DNA of 30,399 bases from Pelargonium cotyledonis (Eukaryota; Streptophyta; Magnoliopsida; Geraniales; Geraniaceae). Below the pieces are notes generated by a model that did not search any database, was not told the origin of the DNA, and saw only the letters and a list, made by a program, of their open reading frames with translations. A program made the translations under genes and the position numbers. The DNA lies in the NCBI GenBank assembly GCA_036897625.1, contig JAYMTA010000367.1, positions 1-30,399 on the forward strand. The letters run 5' to 3'. Below, piece after piece: positions 10,402 to 22,616 of the stretch (position 1 is the stretch's first letter; each line of letters opens with the position of its first letter).

Positions 10402-13400
10402 TCAATGGATCAGGCAATTTTGTGGATCGAAGTCTGTATATCCAACATCAGCAAGACATAAGCCATCAGAGGGCGCTGGAGGAGCAGTTGCTCGTCTACA
10501 AGTAGCATCCATCAGCTTTAACAACGCACCATCTTCTGCAACTGCAGCTGCTTCCCTTATTGATGTCGCCACAAGTACCCGAACCATCTGTGAACATAGT
10601 TTCCCACCACACAAAAATAAATTACATAGGAGAAATCCAGATAATCACTCATATAAACATAAAAGGACAGGTCATCCTGCTTGCATTGTCTATACTATGG
10701 GAATCTAACATATTTCAAGCAGACAGAGGTAAGACCAGCTAATTAAATTATAAATATAAAATAAACAGATGATATGAGGTTAAGTAACAACCCTGCGCAA
10801 GAAACGATTTGCAACCAGCTCAATGCACATAACTTCTCTTCCATTTTCACAATCCTACAAACATACAAAAAATATAGTCAGTAAGGCATCTACTAAAACT
10901 GTGTTCAACCAGAAACTATATTATACATATTTCATGTGAATGCATGCACATCATGCATAAAATCCGACTTGAGGTCAACCCAGACTATTGTTCGTTAACA
11001 TTTTGAACATAAGAGAGGTAAGAATGTTTACCGAACATGGCAATCTGACTACTGTAGCTCGAGCATGGTACATGTAACACTCTGTTGGTGGACCTCTGAA
11101 ATTGAAAGACAGAAGCATTTAGAAAAAACTTGTTGAAGGAAAGTCCGAACTCTACAAATAGAGTTTATATCAAAAGAATCATCATATGCTAGGCTATTTA
11201 TGTTGTGTGAATGTTTTAATTTTCCAAATCTAAGAAACTTGAATTTGTCTGAGTATACAAATATATATGAATAGGCTTCATTTTCATCATTCTAACCAAA
11301 TCCTAGCACATTAATTATCAACTAAGGAGCATACCAAGAAACGAAAAAGCAGCCTATATCTTATTTTCACTAATCACCCCATCCAACCTAAATTTTAGGT
11401 CAGCCAAGCATGAACCAAATGTATGTTACTACAGCAACAAATAAGTAGATAAAAACCCCCAACATAAGCAAACTCTAGAAGAAAATAGCAGATATGATGA
11501 AAATAGCAGAAGAAAATAGAATAGACAGCTCAAAATGCAACGAAGTATATAATGAAAGTTATGTATGCATGTTACTTCCCTTAAGAGTTTTATTGATCAG
11601 AAAGAGAACAATATGAACAATAAAAATAAAAACAGGTATACAAGTACCGTTTTGATCTGAATCCGCAGACATACATAAGTTCCATATTATAAAATCGTAA
11701 AAACGTGCTTTTATTATTTATTTTATCAGCAAGGAGAATATATATTAACACTAGAGGATCTAAATTTCCAAGATGGAAAAGGAGACCAAATGAAAGACAT
11801 GAGATACAGTATAGATGTAAAAAAACATGCATTTTTCTTTCAAACTTTCATCCCCGACACTATTTACATAGCATAACATGAGGTCAAAGTACACAAAATT
11901 TCCAAGACATATGAGTATGAGATGAGGCGGTCTTATCGCATCAGATGAAAACCAATGGCTGTACCACGACTCATGTATAAGAGGGCATATGAGGACAAGG
12001 CTGAATGGTTAACAATATGATACTTCCTAAACAGCTCTAAAGAGAAATAATTGGAAGATAATGATTTGTATGAAATGCATATATTTTTATGCAGGCATCA
12101 TGTAACTATATATCTCAGATAAGATGAGTCAAGGGAATGCAATACACAATATACTTTATTCCAACAAGCACTAATTGAGGTTTCTTCCTTCCCTAACAGA
12201 AGATTTTTATGTAATTTCTTCTATGTTCTTACATGCTTCTCGAAGCCTTCGTATCACGTGCAAACAACCTATAGGATAATAACTTTCCTTCAAGTTGTCG
12301 TAAAAGCTGGTTGACCTTGCTTACGCTGAATCTTCTAGGTATCCTTTTACTTTCAAACCCATCCTCATCATGTCCATCACTCAGTTCACCATAAGTTTTA
12401 TTAGAATCAAACTTCTCAACATCAACCTCTTTCTCACTGCACTCCTCATCATTTTCTCCATCAATTAATGGGAAAAAATATATATACCGCCTCCATTTGG
12501 CAGAGAAATTAGGATGAAAAGAGCGTGACACCTATGATAAGTTGAAACCAATATGAGGACAAAGGTGATTACATTAAGTGAAAACTACCAGTTATGTTAC
12601 AGGCTTTATAGAGACAAGCAAAATCACCAGCTAGGAAGTTGGAAGCAAACATTACCTCAGAGACAGATACAACCCTGAGTTTTCCTGGTGCTGCAAGGTT
12701 GATTGCATCTTCAACTTCATAAGGTTTGACATCCTGCCTCCAGGTATCTAAACATATGCCATTAGGAGGTGAGTAAGACTGTATCCAATCTCGTTAAATT
12801 GCAAAACAAGAAATATAATAATCCCCTTCAAACTAAACAGACCGGCTACATTCCCAAAAGTGTGGAATGATGAAGGCATGATGTAACATGAACTAGCAAA
12901 AGGCTAGGTTCTTCACCAACATTATATAATTTACAAATTAAGCATAGAAAATGGAATGTTCCTAGTATGCTCAGAAATAAAATCATGTACATAAAGTCCA
13001 CATATTGCATGAGATAGCACATTCAAACAAGCTGATAAAAAAAACACATTCAAACAAGAAAATAGACAGTAAACCAGTGAACCTGCCACAAAAGTGTATC
13101 TCTAGTTCATTTATATTAACCCAAAAATCCAGAGGATCAAGTAACAACTGTCCAATTTATTCAATGTTATTCCAAAATAAGAGGAATAAGTATTTCCAAT
13201 GTTATCTCCGCCTAATGCAAGAAAGGAAGCCTTGTCAACAGAACACCCCAAAAAGGATCCTGTACTTGGAGTTGCTTCTCTTTCTCTTCATCAAAAGGAT
13301 ACTTCCTCACTATAGCCTCAGGAAAGCTAATAATGTTTAAGGAAATGATTTTCTTACATTAGGAGACCTACAACATGGGGGGCTCATTCTAAATATATAT

Positions 13401-13616
13401 ATATATATATATATATTTGGTATGAAACTACCAAAATGGTTGGCCATTGATCTTTGAGCATGACACAATCTCGACTTGACTGCTACAATAGTAGGGTATT
13501 GAAAGTAGAAAATGGATATAGTTGAAAGTGTTAGTTTTAAGGACAAAGTCAACACAAGAGCCACATATGTAACTTATTATCTTTCTAGTCTCCATTAGTT
13601 TTATCACATTTCTAAT

Positions 13617-13648
<32 letters not shown>

Positions 13649-15422
13649 CCCGTTTGCAAATTGATCAAACTAACAAGGACACGGGATCTCACAATATGTT
13701 AGATTTTGATTAGTTTCATTGAGTTTCAAAACACTTATATTTATCCAATAATAACAAAATCAAGGCCTAATAAGCAAGACAAATATGAAGAGAATAAGAT
13801 TGTTACATACAGAATGAACAAACTTGCCGAAGAGCTGACACTCCTTTGTCAGTGCGCCCAGCAACAACAGAACAGCCTTCCAAGGGTTTACAGTTTTCTT
13901 TTAGCAGCTGAGCTTTCCTCTCATCAACAAATCTTCCAAGAGATATTTCTACAAGGCTACAGAAAGTAAATAAGAGAAAACTGAATGGAGGTAAAAAAAA
14001 GAGAGAAAAGAAATCAACTAAATCATGCATGTGCGCTGCATTAATGAATTTTATTAAATACATATTCATTAAGTAGTTTTAGAAATCAAAACATGCAAGT
14101 TGCCACATTCAACCCTGCAAAATTACTGCTTCCTTGCATACATGGACAAATTATAGAATAGAATCAGTTGATATATATATGATATAAAAACAAAAAGAAG
14201 AGAAGAGAACAGACAACCTTGTATGAAATAAACACAATATGTGTTAGCAAATAGAATTCTGAACTCTGAATCTATAACTGAAAATGACTCAAAGAGTAAT
14301 GGCTACATGAATCTCACAGAAGTTATGCCATGTAGTCTAAATTTCTTGTGGCCTCAATAACCCATTAAAAGGAAGTCAATAAAGGTAATTTTAATTTAGA
14401 ACAAGGACAACTGGAAACATATTTGACCCCATTAACAGAAGTCCTATGGAAATTGTCATCACTTGCTAAAGGACAGGATATTAGACTATAATACACTAAT
14501 TTCCTCATCGTGTAAGAGTACTTGACCAAACTACATTAGTTGACAAGAAGAAACTTACCCTTGCACAGTGTTCAAGCCAGGTTGTTTTTGCCACCCATCA
14601 AATGAACCACCATGATATGAAAGAGCTATTTTAAAAGTGGCCCTTGCCCACCTTCCAGACTTATCCTTAGCTGCTATACCTTCAGATTCCATCTCATCAT
14701 AGACCTCTGGAATTGCAGTATCATCGGGAACAGAATAAGTCTGCACGGAAAGTTCACTAAAATAAATATATAATGTAGAAGATACATTAAGATTCATAGG
14801 GTAACAAACCACTCAAGCATTTAACAAACATGTAATAGAGAGCTTCTACAGTTGTCCAATTGAATTAACAATATTGCAGTAATTAACAATGAGTGTACAT
14901 CCCTTTGCGGATAAATATATCATTTTCAACAATCCAAGAAAAACCACCTCAGTTCCAAACATTGCTGGCAATGACTCCTGCCCGTTCACAAGTTTAGAAT
15001 ATAAATCAAGCACGTGCTGCCAAGGCCTATCGTACATGAATTCGTAGCTCTGCCTGCCAAATCCAAATTTCAGACAAATTTACACAGACAAGATGTTGAA
15101 ATTTGAGTACCGAAACCCCAAATCAACGGAGTTTCAATCTCTAGCCCAAAAACATTGGCTTCCATCAGAGGAGAGAGTACCTGGCAGTCCATCTAGCGAA
15201 TTTGGAGGGAACAGTGTGGTTGTAGTGAAAATAAAGCTTGTCTTGTTCTGGTTCCTGTGCCCGTGCATGCGCATTTGCTGTATGCGTCTCTCTCTCCATG
15301 GGAGGAAATGGAAATCTGACAGAGCGGTCCCGTAGAGAAGCAGATGCTGCGGCTGCACTGGCTCTGACTATGGCTCTAGGGTTGATGATCAATCCCACTA
15401 CTGTTGGGGATCCTCTCAACAT
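10402..15422 (-). CDS. TruA-family tRNA pseudouridine synthase
   Basis: Nine exons: 15422-15181, 15053-14948, 14740-14559, 13956-13811, 12747-12656, 12531-12233, 11095-11032, 10854-10792 and 10587-10402. Phases match throughout, giving 1380 nt and 459 aa. The first ATG is 15422; the frame extends upstream only to a GTG. Residues 1-60 are A/S/R-rich and may target an organelle. The catalytic domain starts near 130 with ALSYHGGSFDGWQKQPG. The family signature GRTDKGVSA carries the catalytic aspartate, D213. Later conserved blocks include VSRSFHPNFSAKWRRYIY and ELVANRFLRRMVRVLVATSI, and the end reads DVGYTDFDPQNCLIH. TruA enzymes convert uridine to pseudouridine in the tRNA anticodon arm; the exact positions are not deducible here. 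An acidic E/D-rich insert in exon 6 separates two conserved parts, as in eukaryotic members. Exon 8 has a weak donor (AGG|gttgtt). Confidence 0.92.
13393..13416. repeat. (AT)12 microsatellite in pseudouridine synthase intron 4
   Basis: An uninterrupted AT dinucleotide run lies in the 1.06-kb intron between exons 4 and 5. Confidence 0.95.
13627..13648. repeat. (TG)11 microsatellite in pseudouridine synthase intron 4
   Basis: A TG run directly follows a short TA run (13617-13626), forming a compound repeat. Confidence 0.95.
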
Positions 15423-15511
15423 ATGAGGACTGTCCTCCAACTCAAAACTCAGGACTTTTTTTCCCGTACTTAAACTCACTATGTTTCAAAACAGTGTACC
15501 CTCTAATGGAG

Positions 15512-15530
15512 CGGGTTGAAAATCAACCCG
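15512..15530. repeat. short perfect inverted repeat upstream of the pseudouridine synthase
   Basis: CGGGTTGA (15512-15519) and TCAACCCG (15523-15530) form 8-bp arms around AAA, 90 bp upstream of the ATG. The same GAGCGGGTT or GGCGGGTTGA wording recurs at about 15594, 15870 and 15890. This suggests a degenerate repeat family across 15500-15950 or a repeated promoter element. Confidence 0.7.
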
Positions 15531-15807
15531 TTCATTTCGAGACTTGTTTTGACTTTTGTGAGCCGCCCCAGTCATCCACAATATTTACGGGCGAGCGGGT
15601 TGAATTGCAAACCGCCCAGATCCAAATTCAGAAAGATGTTGAAGGCTTGAAAACAAGAAGACGACCATATGATAAGAAGATGAGAAGAAGAAGATAGATA
15701 GATGGATAGATTCATTGTGACGATGCAGATGGATACAGAAGACGAAGATCGAAAGATGAGAGAGAGATCAAAGAAGATTAGGGTTAGGTTAGGTGAGGTT
15801 TGTTCAG

Positions 15808-15849
15808 TGGGCTGCGCCGTTCAAGGGCAGGGCGGACTGGTTTGGCCCA
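15808..15849. promoter_or_regulatory. TGGGCT/TGGGCC site II-like boxes upstream of the pseudouridine synthase
   Basis: TGGGCT lies at 15808-15813 and GGCCCA at 15844-15849, about 390-430 bp upstream of the ATG on the minus strand. Site II boxes (TGGGCY) are known TCP-factor targets in plant housekeeping genes. Function here is inferred from motif and position only. Confidence 0.35.
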
Positions 15850-15989
15850 GTCGTTCAAACCAGGTTGTGGGGCGGGTTGATTTTAGGAGCGGGTTACGAG
15901 TTTTTTACGAGTCAATGGGTTACAATTTTTATTTGAACAACCTTACACGTTTGTGATGACTATGCTTGATGAGCCTAGCAGAGGGCGAG

Positions 15990-16535
15990 CGCCAACTTGT
16001 TGGCATTTCAAATGGGCACTTAGAGCATCAGCAATGTAGGGACTCAATTTGAGTCCCTATATGTATTATTTTTATTTTATTAAATGTTACATCAGCAATA
16101 GTCCAAACACAAAAAAAAAATTACATTATAGGGATTAAACAAAAATGATATTTTATAGTATTTTTATTTTATGGGCTCATTTTAATAATTATGTGGCCAC
16201 AAGTGAGTGGGTGGTGTATAAAAAATAATATAAAAAAATAAAGAGGTCCAAGCCCTGTTCAGAGGGCCCAGCCCTTTAAAGAGTTTCCCCACAATGTTGG
16301 TCTCATAAAAAAGTGCAGTCCCTTAACTGGTCCCAATGCATTTGGGACCAGCATTGTGTATGCTCTTAAGCAGGCTAAGTTTCATATTCAATAACTTAAG
16401 TGTGGCAAATGTCTTTTGAAGGTCAAACATGTGAGAGTCTTCCTTGTGTGTCTTTACAATCTTGTTGTCCACATACACCTCTAGTTTTTGCCTAATTTGT
16501 GAGGTGAAGACCTACATTGCTCCCGCATTTATCAT
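15990..16535 (-). mobile_element. decayed Ty3/gypsy reverse-transcriptase fragment, split by a MITE
   Basis: On the minus strand, fragments resemble the core of a plant Ty3/gypsy reverse transcriptase. An NAGA motif (about 16529-16518) is followed directly by a stop codon. Then come a QIRQK stretch and the catalytic box EVYVDN at about 16464-16481, where the usual YVDD has lost its second aspartate. The downstream MKL segment runs to 16366 and a KC-containing segment resumes left of the insertion at 16019. The frame of the two halves agrees once the inserted element is set aside. No LTRs, integrase or gag were recognised, so this is an inactive remnant. Confidence 0.65.
16023..16365. mobile_element. 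Harbinger/Tourist-like MITE with TTA target duplication
   Basis: The 343-bp AT-rich, non-coding element is bounded by TTA on both sides (16020-16022 and 16366-16368), the target duplication typical of PIF/Harbinger elements. Its terminal inverted repeats begin GAGCATCAGCAATG on the left and, reverse-complemented, GAGCATACACAATG on the right (11 of 14 match). A perfect subterminal hairpin has 10-bp arms, CTGGTCCCAA (16327-16336) and TTGGGACCAG (16342-16351). There is no transposase, so it is non-autonomous. It interrupts the gypsy fragment and is therefore the younger insertion. Confidence 0.78.
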
Positions 16536-17393
16536 ATCTAATAATGGTATAATGATATACCCGAGGAGCCTGACGAGGCCTCTTCCTAGTCACTAATACC
16601 CTACAACCCTATTTGAAACTACCTCAGCCTTTGACGTTTCTCTGTCACAAAACTTGTTCATGCCTCCATCCAGCCCATCAAAGTAAGTAAAGTTTTCCCT
16701 CTTTATTCTTGTACGAGTTTCTCTACGTAATCGTCGAAGAACAAGAACTCATTAATCTAATGAGATAGTCGCTTTTTGAAAACCTGAAGAACCCTAGTGG
16801 CCTAGCCTTCTTTGAACCCAAATACACGATATTTGATTACTCTCCTCTCTTCTTCTTTTGGGAACCCTGTGATGGCATGAACAAATTGGGTAAAACATTC
16901 ATCTGACTTTCTCTGCACTTCCAAAAATGACAATACTCCATCTTGTTGTGGTATTGGGATTATTGATGAAAAACCGGAAAACCTTGTTAATTTGTGTTTT
17001 AGTTTGACATTGATGTCGTAGATGGTTAATTTGTAGTTTCAAACGGCAAAGTTATGGTATTGTAATCAAATTTGGTGTGCAACATAAAATCAAATGGTAT
17101 TGTAATTATTTCTAAATGCACCCATAGGTAATGATTTCACTACCTCTTCGACAAAGATGATAAAAACGTCATGGCATTGTAATTGTTGCTAAATGCATGG
17201 TGAAATATTGTGTCATAACTTGGCACCACCTCAGCCAATACAATGTCCTAAGGAAACATTGACCAATACAAAAATGAACCCAACAACATTGCCTCCATTC
17301 AGGAACACGAAAGGCTGGCCAAGTGAAGATGTATGTATATGCACGTGCCTGCAGAAGCTATCCGAGTCGAACTGAGTAGAGATTCAGCATTTG
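16536..17393. other. intergenic region, possibly more transposon debris
   Basis: No gene is recognised. Two imperfect ~28-bp direct repeats (GGTATTGTAATTATTTCTAA near 17096 and GGCATTGTAATTGTTGCTAA near 17173) lie about 78 bp apart. The right part should hold the APEM9 3' UTR on the minus strand. Confidence 0.45.
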
Positions 17394-20300
17394 TCACTGC
17401 CTACCACGTGCCGGAGCAGGGAGAGATTGGACACCAGCTAGAGGATTCACTTGGTACGAGAAAGCGAGCTGCCACAAATCTACAAAAGCCTTCTTTATGG
17501 CTGTGACTTTTGTGCTTGCAATCCTAACATTAAGAAAGATATCTCAACAAAATATCAGACGTACATTCAACGATAAAAGAAAAGAAGGAATGGAAAAACT
17601 TATCAATCTAAAGGTAACCATTTCCTGTATATAGAAAATTTAGGTTGAACCTGGGGGATTTTGATCTCTTTAATAAGCACAACGCAAAAGGAATGCCAAC
17701 AGACCAGCAAGAAGAGAATACACTACCTCTTCAAAGTAGCTTGTTTCCTCCGAAAAACATAACACATGAGCATGATCAGACAGCCAAGTACTATCTTTCC
17801 ATTTGAGATGACCAACTGAGCATTACCAAACGTCAAATTTATAGTGCGGTACCACCAGAAACATGGCTCTATTTGCTTAGAAAGTTTCTTTGAATCAATT
17901 TCTCCATTAGACAAGTATCTTCTATTTGTAGCTTTTGAAGATCCCTCCAACATGTATTGTTCTTTTGAAGAAGAATGAATGGTGTGGTTATCTGATGGCA
18001 ACAGTGACAAGGAACCTTGTGAAATGTTGGTACCTTTAGGAGAATATAGGGAATGCAATCTCCGCAAAAGTTCCTGAAAAAGACAACATAAGATAGAATA
18101 AGATTAGTTTTGTTACCTATCAACAAAATTTAATAAATGAACTCAATTGACATTTGAATAAAGGTTAAGTTAAGGAAAGCACCTCTGATTAGTAAGGCAT
18201 GTTCATCACAAACATAAGAAGTCTGGATATATTCTTTCACGAGTTTCAAATCTTTCTATATATGGGGGTAGTTTTTAAAGCCCTGTCATACAGGGGGGAA
18301 ATAAACAGGATTCCATCATAACTACAGCTCTAGAATCTACCTCAGCCATAGCACTCTATAGAAACTATATTGTAGTGTACAGCCAAAAAAATGTTGGGCT
18401 CCACTCATGTGCATCATGATTTGAACAAATACAATGTGAACGAAATTCATTCAGATTTGTTATATGTAATTAAAAAAGTTCTGTAAAATGAAGCACATAT
18501 TTGGGTATGCATATGTTCGCACTTGTGCATGTTAAAGATAATATTCAAACAATACACTTCACTCAAACAATTACCAGTGGCAGACTCTGAAATACAAAAC
18601 AAGAAGTTATTTTACCTGTCGTTTTTCCTCAGGTATGGCAGCTTTTTCAACCCAAGAGACCGCAAAGTCCAGGTCCTTAAGAACTTCTCCGAGTAGCTTC
18701 ACAATATAGATCTCAACAACTTCAAGATAAGTATCAACTCCCAAGACAAATGGCCCTTCACATCCTTCTTTAACATGCATGTTTGCTTCAGAAGCAACAA
18801 GAACATAGAGATTCTCATCTACAAGCCTCCACTTACTTAGAAACTCCTCCAGAAATTCTCGAACTGTATGAGAATCCTCACATATCTGAAAACATACCCT
18901 GAGAACAAAATTGAACAATAAAATCACACCAATTCTTTCAAAATTACCGAAATTACTCATTACCAAGGTTTTTTTTTCCAGGGATTATACTAAGTGAAAC
19001 CAAAGCCAGCGACTAAAAAGGGGTATGGCTTTCCATTGCATGCATGCCTAAGCCTAACCACTATATTCCTGACAGTACATCCTAAATTCATCCTAGTGTC
19101 ACTAGCACACATAAATGAAGGTGAAATACACATGTACTTTCATAATTTTCAACCTTTTTCCTTTCATTTTTGACTTGATGGAAGAAGAGATGGGTCTGGA
19201 GAATGTACAGAAGTTTGAAGTGGGCAATCTGATTTCAGAGTAGAGATGAACTAAATACATTGCTCAAATGAGATCTCTACAAAGCTATATCTGCAAACTG
19301 TTAAAGTGCTTGTTCGTAGTCTGGGAGAATTTAAATGACTCAGTTGAACTTTGCAAAAGAGTTTGTCTTTGTCCTCACTTCATCACTATCTAAAGGGCAA
19401 CACATCACTAAGAGTCATTAAGATGTGAGGTTAGAATAAGGTCAGGTTATGAGTTACTAAAAATAATCCCATTTTAATCTTAATATAATGCTTCTAACAT
19501 TATTTTATGGCTCCATGGTTACATGCTTGATACTGAGTTATAAGTTTCAGATGGCATACAAATCATGAGTGAGAATGAAACCACTAAAATGACCAAAAAT
19601 AACCTAAAGAGAGATCAAATGAATTGGAATCCATTTGCATGTATTTGTTATATTCTTGTTGCATGAAGTGTATGATAACCAGAAATACAGGGGCAAAGGA
19701 TAAAAGTACCCTGTTAGAAAAACTTGAACAGGGATCACAGCAACAGAACCAAACAATGATTTGAGCTCAACCAAAATTTCAGAAGTCCTGCATAATCCCC
19801 AAGCAAATTGAGTGTGAGATTTCCAGTCATGTATAAGAGCCATACAAGAAGAAAGCAGACATAATCAACACATAAAAATCAACAAACTTCGAAAATAAAA
19901 TTTTGTCGGGTGAGAATCAAAGCTAAGTTGACTAGATGAACAAATTTCAATATAACATACTACTGTTGAACTGCCTAAACAACTAGCAATTATCACCTAA
20001 AAACTTATGGGGAGGATCTTACCAATATGTTTTCAAAGATTACTGAGGAGCTGATGTATCACAGTGAATTTAGATAATAATCATACAGTGCGGTAAAATC
20101 AACATAAGTTCAGATTGCAGATAAGCAATCTCTAAACAACTAACCATAAACCAAGTCCTGCTGAACTGAAAACTTCAAGATTAAAAACCCAAAAAATGAA
20201 CATTACTAAAATGTGATGGTTGTGGTAATAAAATGCAACAAACAATAACCATATATAGTAAATTGCCTGATCCAACTTCTCAGTGTTCATCTCTATGAAT

Positions 20301-21645
20301 TTAGTTGTGCAGTAGTCCCGAATCTACATACCAGTGTTATTATTTATCACACTGCTGTCTAACACCAATGAATTTTTAGTAATCAATGCACTATGGGTAC
20401 AAAGATCCATGGCATCAGAGTACTGACTTTGCGAGTTACAGTACAGATTCCATGTTAACTTGCCTGCCCACCAAAATTGAAAAAGGAGTGGATTGAATTT
20501 TTTTTTTTCATTTATGAACTAATAGGGGATAAAAGTTCACTATACATAGACAGAGATTCTGGAAAAAGTTACCAGGTCTCAAATATATAGATTATAGAGA
20601 AACTTGAACCAATTTGGCAATAAAAATACCCGTTGAGTACAAGTACTATACTTTTCATACAAAGTAGCTTAATAAACTATAAACATAGTATCAATTTCAA
20701 AATGGCAAGTAGATAACAAACTGAAAAAAAAAATCAATGAATAAATAAAAATATGTACACAATGAGTTACAATACCTGTTCATGGCCTTCAAAGACTGGA
20801 CCAAGACCATACCAGCTGATTCCATCATGTCATATAATTGAACATCCTCACCAGCTTTATCGTTGTCATATATACGCTTCAGAACTGAAACAGCTAATGA
20901 TGCTGCCTTCTCATACATTGAACAAACAAGATAGCTACATAATTTAACAGGATGATTAGCGGTTTACCCCCTGTGATGAATAATGCCCACTATGTATCGA
21001 ACTCAGAATACCCTCTATGGCCACAACTTGAAACCGACGACAATTCCAAAATTGATGGTATTCAGGCCCATCCATTTTAAAAAATCAAAAACAGCTTTTC
21101 TTAACTAGCTCGAGTTTATTTCAGAGCTCCAATCAAATTTCAGTAAGAATGGCAACATCCTTATGACATTATCCATATAAGATATTAAGATCATGTTTTC
21201 TTCCAGAAGTATCCCAAAAGAGGCAGTAGCTATCAACTCAAATGAATTTGGGAAAATTAAATTATAATTTTAGTTTAGTTTAGCTCAATGGAATATACCA
21301 GTACGTTCGTAAAATCTTGGACTAATTTCACAGTACAATACTTGATCCACCGTGAACAATTCAAATGTTTTCAAACTATAAATTCCACTTCCATGAGAAA
21401 TGTAAAGAATAAGGAAAGGTAAGCAGCCGAAAATTCGTTTCCATAAGATGGTACTGGTTTCTAATTGCGTTCTACTTCTACACATAAAATTTGTTTTGTG
21501 AATCGAATCATGGTAAGAAAATAAAAGGGAAGATAAAAACGAAAAGTTTTTTAGGACTGATGTTATGAAATTACCTCTCGGAAAGCTCGATTTCTTCCCA
21601 AATTTCATGAATCGCAGAGATTGTGCTTGACTCCTCCGTAGCCAT
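17394..21645 (-). CDS. APEM9: APEM9, peroxisomal membrane anchor for the PEX1-PEX6 complex
   Basis: Six exons: 21645-21575, 20934-20776, 19787-19710, 18898-18616, 18073-17727 and 17523-17394. All are GT-AG with consistent phase, giving 1068 nt and 355 aa. The start is the first ATG of the leader frame (MATEESSTISAIHEIWEEIE). The N-terminal helical part includes ELSESYLVCSMYEKAASLAV and SAGMVLVQSLKAMNR, and the middle has WVEKAAIPEEKRQELLRRLH. One membrane helix lies at about 289-304 (KIVLGCLIMLMCYVF), after a polar S/K-rich linker. A conserved tail (FVDLWQLAFSYQVNPLAGVQ) follows. This order and these blocks match my recollection of Arabidopsis APEM9/DAYU, which tethers PEX6 to the peroxisome so that PEX5 can be recycled. 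Length is close to the family (about 330 aa). Exon 4 uses the acceptor ctcag at 18899; a closer-looking ttttcag inside the exon would break the frame. Confidence 0.9.
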
Positions 21646-21747
21646 CTCTCTCTGTGACTCTGTTCCTAATCCGTTTCTTTCTTTCTTTTGTCTGTCAATT
21701 CCGCTTATCTGTTGTCACCTGGATGAACTGAACTGGTTGTGAGTCAT

Positions 21748-21796
21748 TGGGCCAGCCGTCCAATTGTCAGCAACAAGGCCCATTATGTTTGGCCCA
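21748..21796. promoter_or_regulatory. cluster of three TGGGCC (site II) boxes in the APEM9/RPN13 divergent promoter
   Basis: TGGGCC occurs on the plus strand at 21748-21753 and on the minus strand at 21777-21782 and 21791-21796. All three lie 103-151 bp upstream of the APEM9 ATG. Known site II elements bind TCP factors and drive housekeeping genes. The cluster is close enough to act as the APEM9 proximal promoter. Any effect on RPN13, whose ATG is 830-880 bp away, is speculative. Confidence 0.5.
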
Positions 21797-22412
21797 CTGT
21801 TTTCTACTCTCAGTCGTAATTTATTGGTCGATATGGAGTCTCAAAGGTAATAAATAGTACAACACATGTCGATGAGGTGATATCATCTAATCATATAATA
21901 CTCATATTATCCACTATGAATATGGCGCCGTTTGAATTTATTTATTCTATGTTTTGGTTGAGTGTCTCAATCAATGAATCGAGGCTGAAATTCCAAACAA
22001 AGCCAAAATGAAAAAGATGGTTTATGCTTACTTTTAAAATATAAAATGTGTTCTTAACAAGCTTTGAGGCAATTGGAAAAGTATTCTTCTAGTTTAATCA
22101 AGGCCTGAATTCGCTTATTTGTTAGGTTTGGCTCATGTACACTCTTGCAAGGCAAATTAATTAAATTTTATTTTTAATATTTTGAATTTCCAGTAAATAA
22201 ATTATTTTCTATTGGATTTTAGTTAATTTTCCGGAAGGTCAATTCCGTAATTTAGACAAAACCAATGACACTGAACTGGGTGAGTCAGAATCAGATCACT
22301 CACTAAACTCGAAAAGAAATTTCCAGCTTCTCCAATAATCACGAACCCTCGAGCTCCAAACTGATTTCTCTCTGCACACCACCCTCTCCAATTTCTCTTA
22401 CAATTCGATCAC

Positions 22413-22466
22413 ATGTACGGTACCATCATCACGGATTGGACTCCGTCTCCTATACCTCTATACTAG
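22413..22466 (+). other. possible upstream ORF 1 in the RPN13 leader (17 codons)
   Basis: ATG at 22413 opens a 17-codon frame ending in TAG, about 165 bp before the RPN13 start. It counts as a uORF only if transcription starts upstream of it and the segment is not spliced out. The CT-rich sequence at 22320-22410 looks like a plant 5' leader. Confidence 0.35.
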
Positions 22467-22514
22467 GGTTTTTGTGTCATCAATTTTCACCCAATTTTTG
22501 CTTTTATCGTTGTA

Positions 22515-22616
22515 ATGCTTGTTCTATATTGTATCAATCACTTTCAGTTCATCTTCATCGATTTCCGGTTGATTTTGCAGTTTTTTTATCTTCAGAAATC
22601 TGAAAAACCCTGTTGA
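22515..22616 (+). other. possible upstream ORF 2 in the RPN13 leader (33 codons)
   Basis: ATG at 22515 opens a 33-codon frame ending in TGA 14 bp before the RPN13 ATG. A tttgcag acceptor-like site within it (ending about 22581) means part could instead be a 5'-UTR intron. Confidence 0.3.

Noticed and set aside
11590-11832. 80-codon minus-strand frame
   Set aside because: It lies in intron 6 of the pseudouridine synthase. The translation is hydrophobic AT-driven sequence without motifs.
12229-12531. Minus-strand frame read as a separate 100-aa protein
   Set aside because: Its apparent start is a GTG at a splice acceptor. It is exon 6 of the pseudouridine synthase.
15702-15956. 84-codon forward frame in the pseudouridine synthase promoter region
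   Set aside because: It overlaps repeat-like GCGGGTT sequence. The D/E/R-rich start comes from a GA-rich tract and no homologue is recognised.
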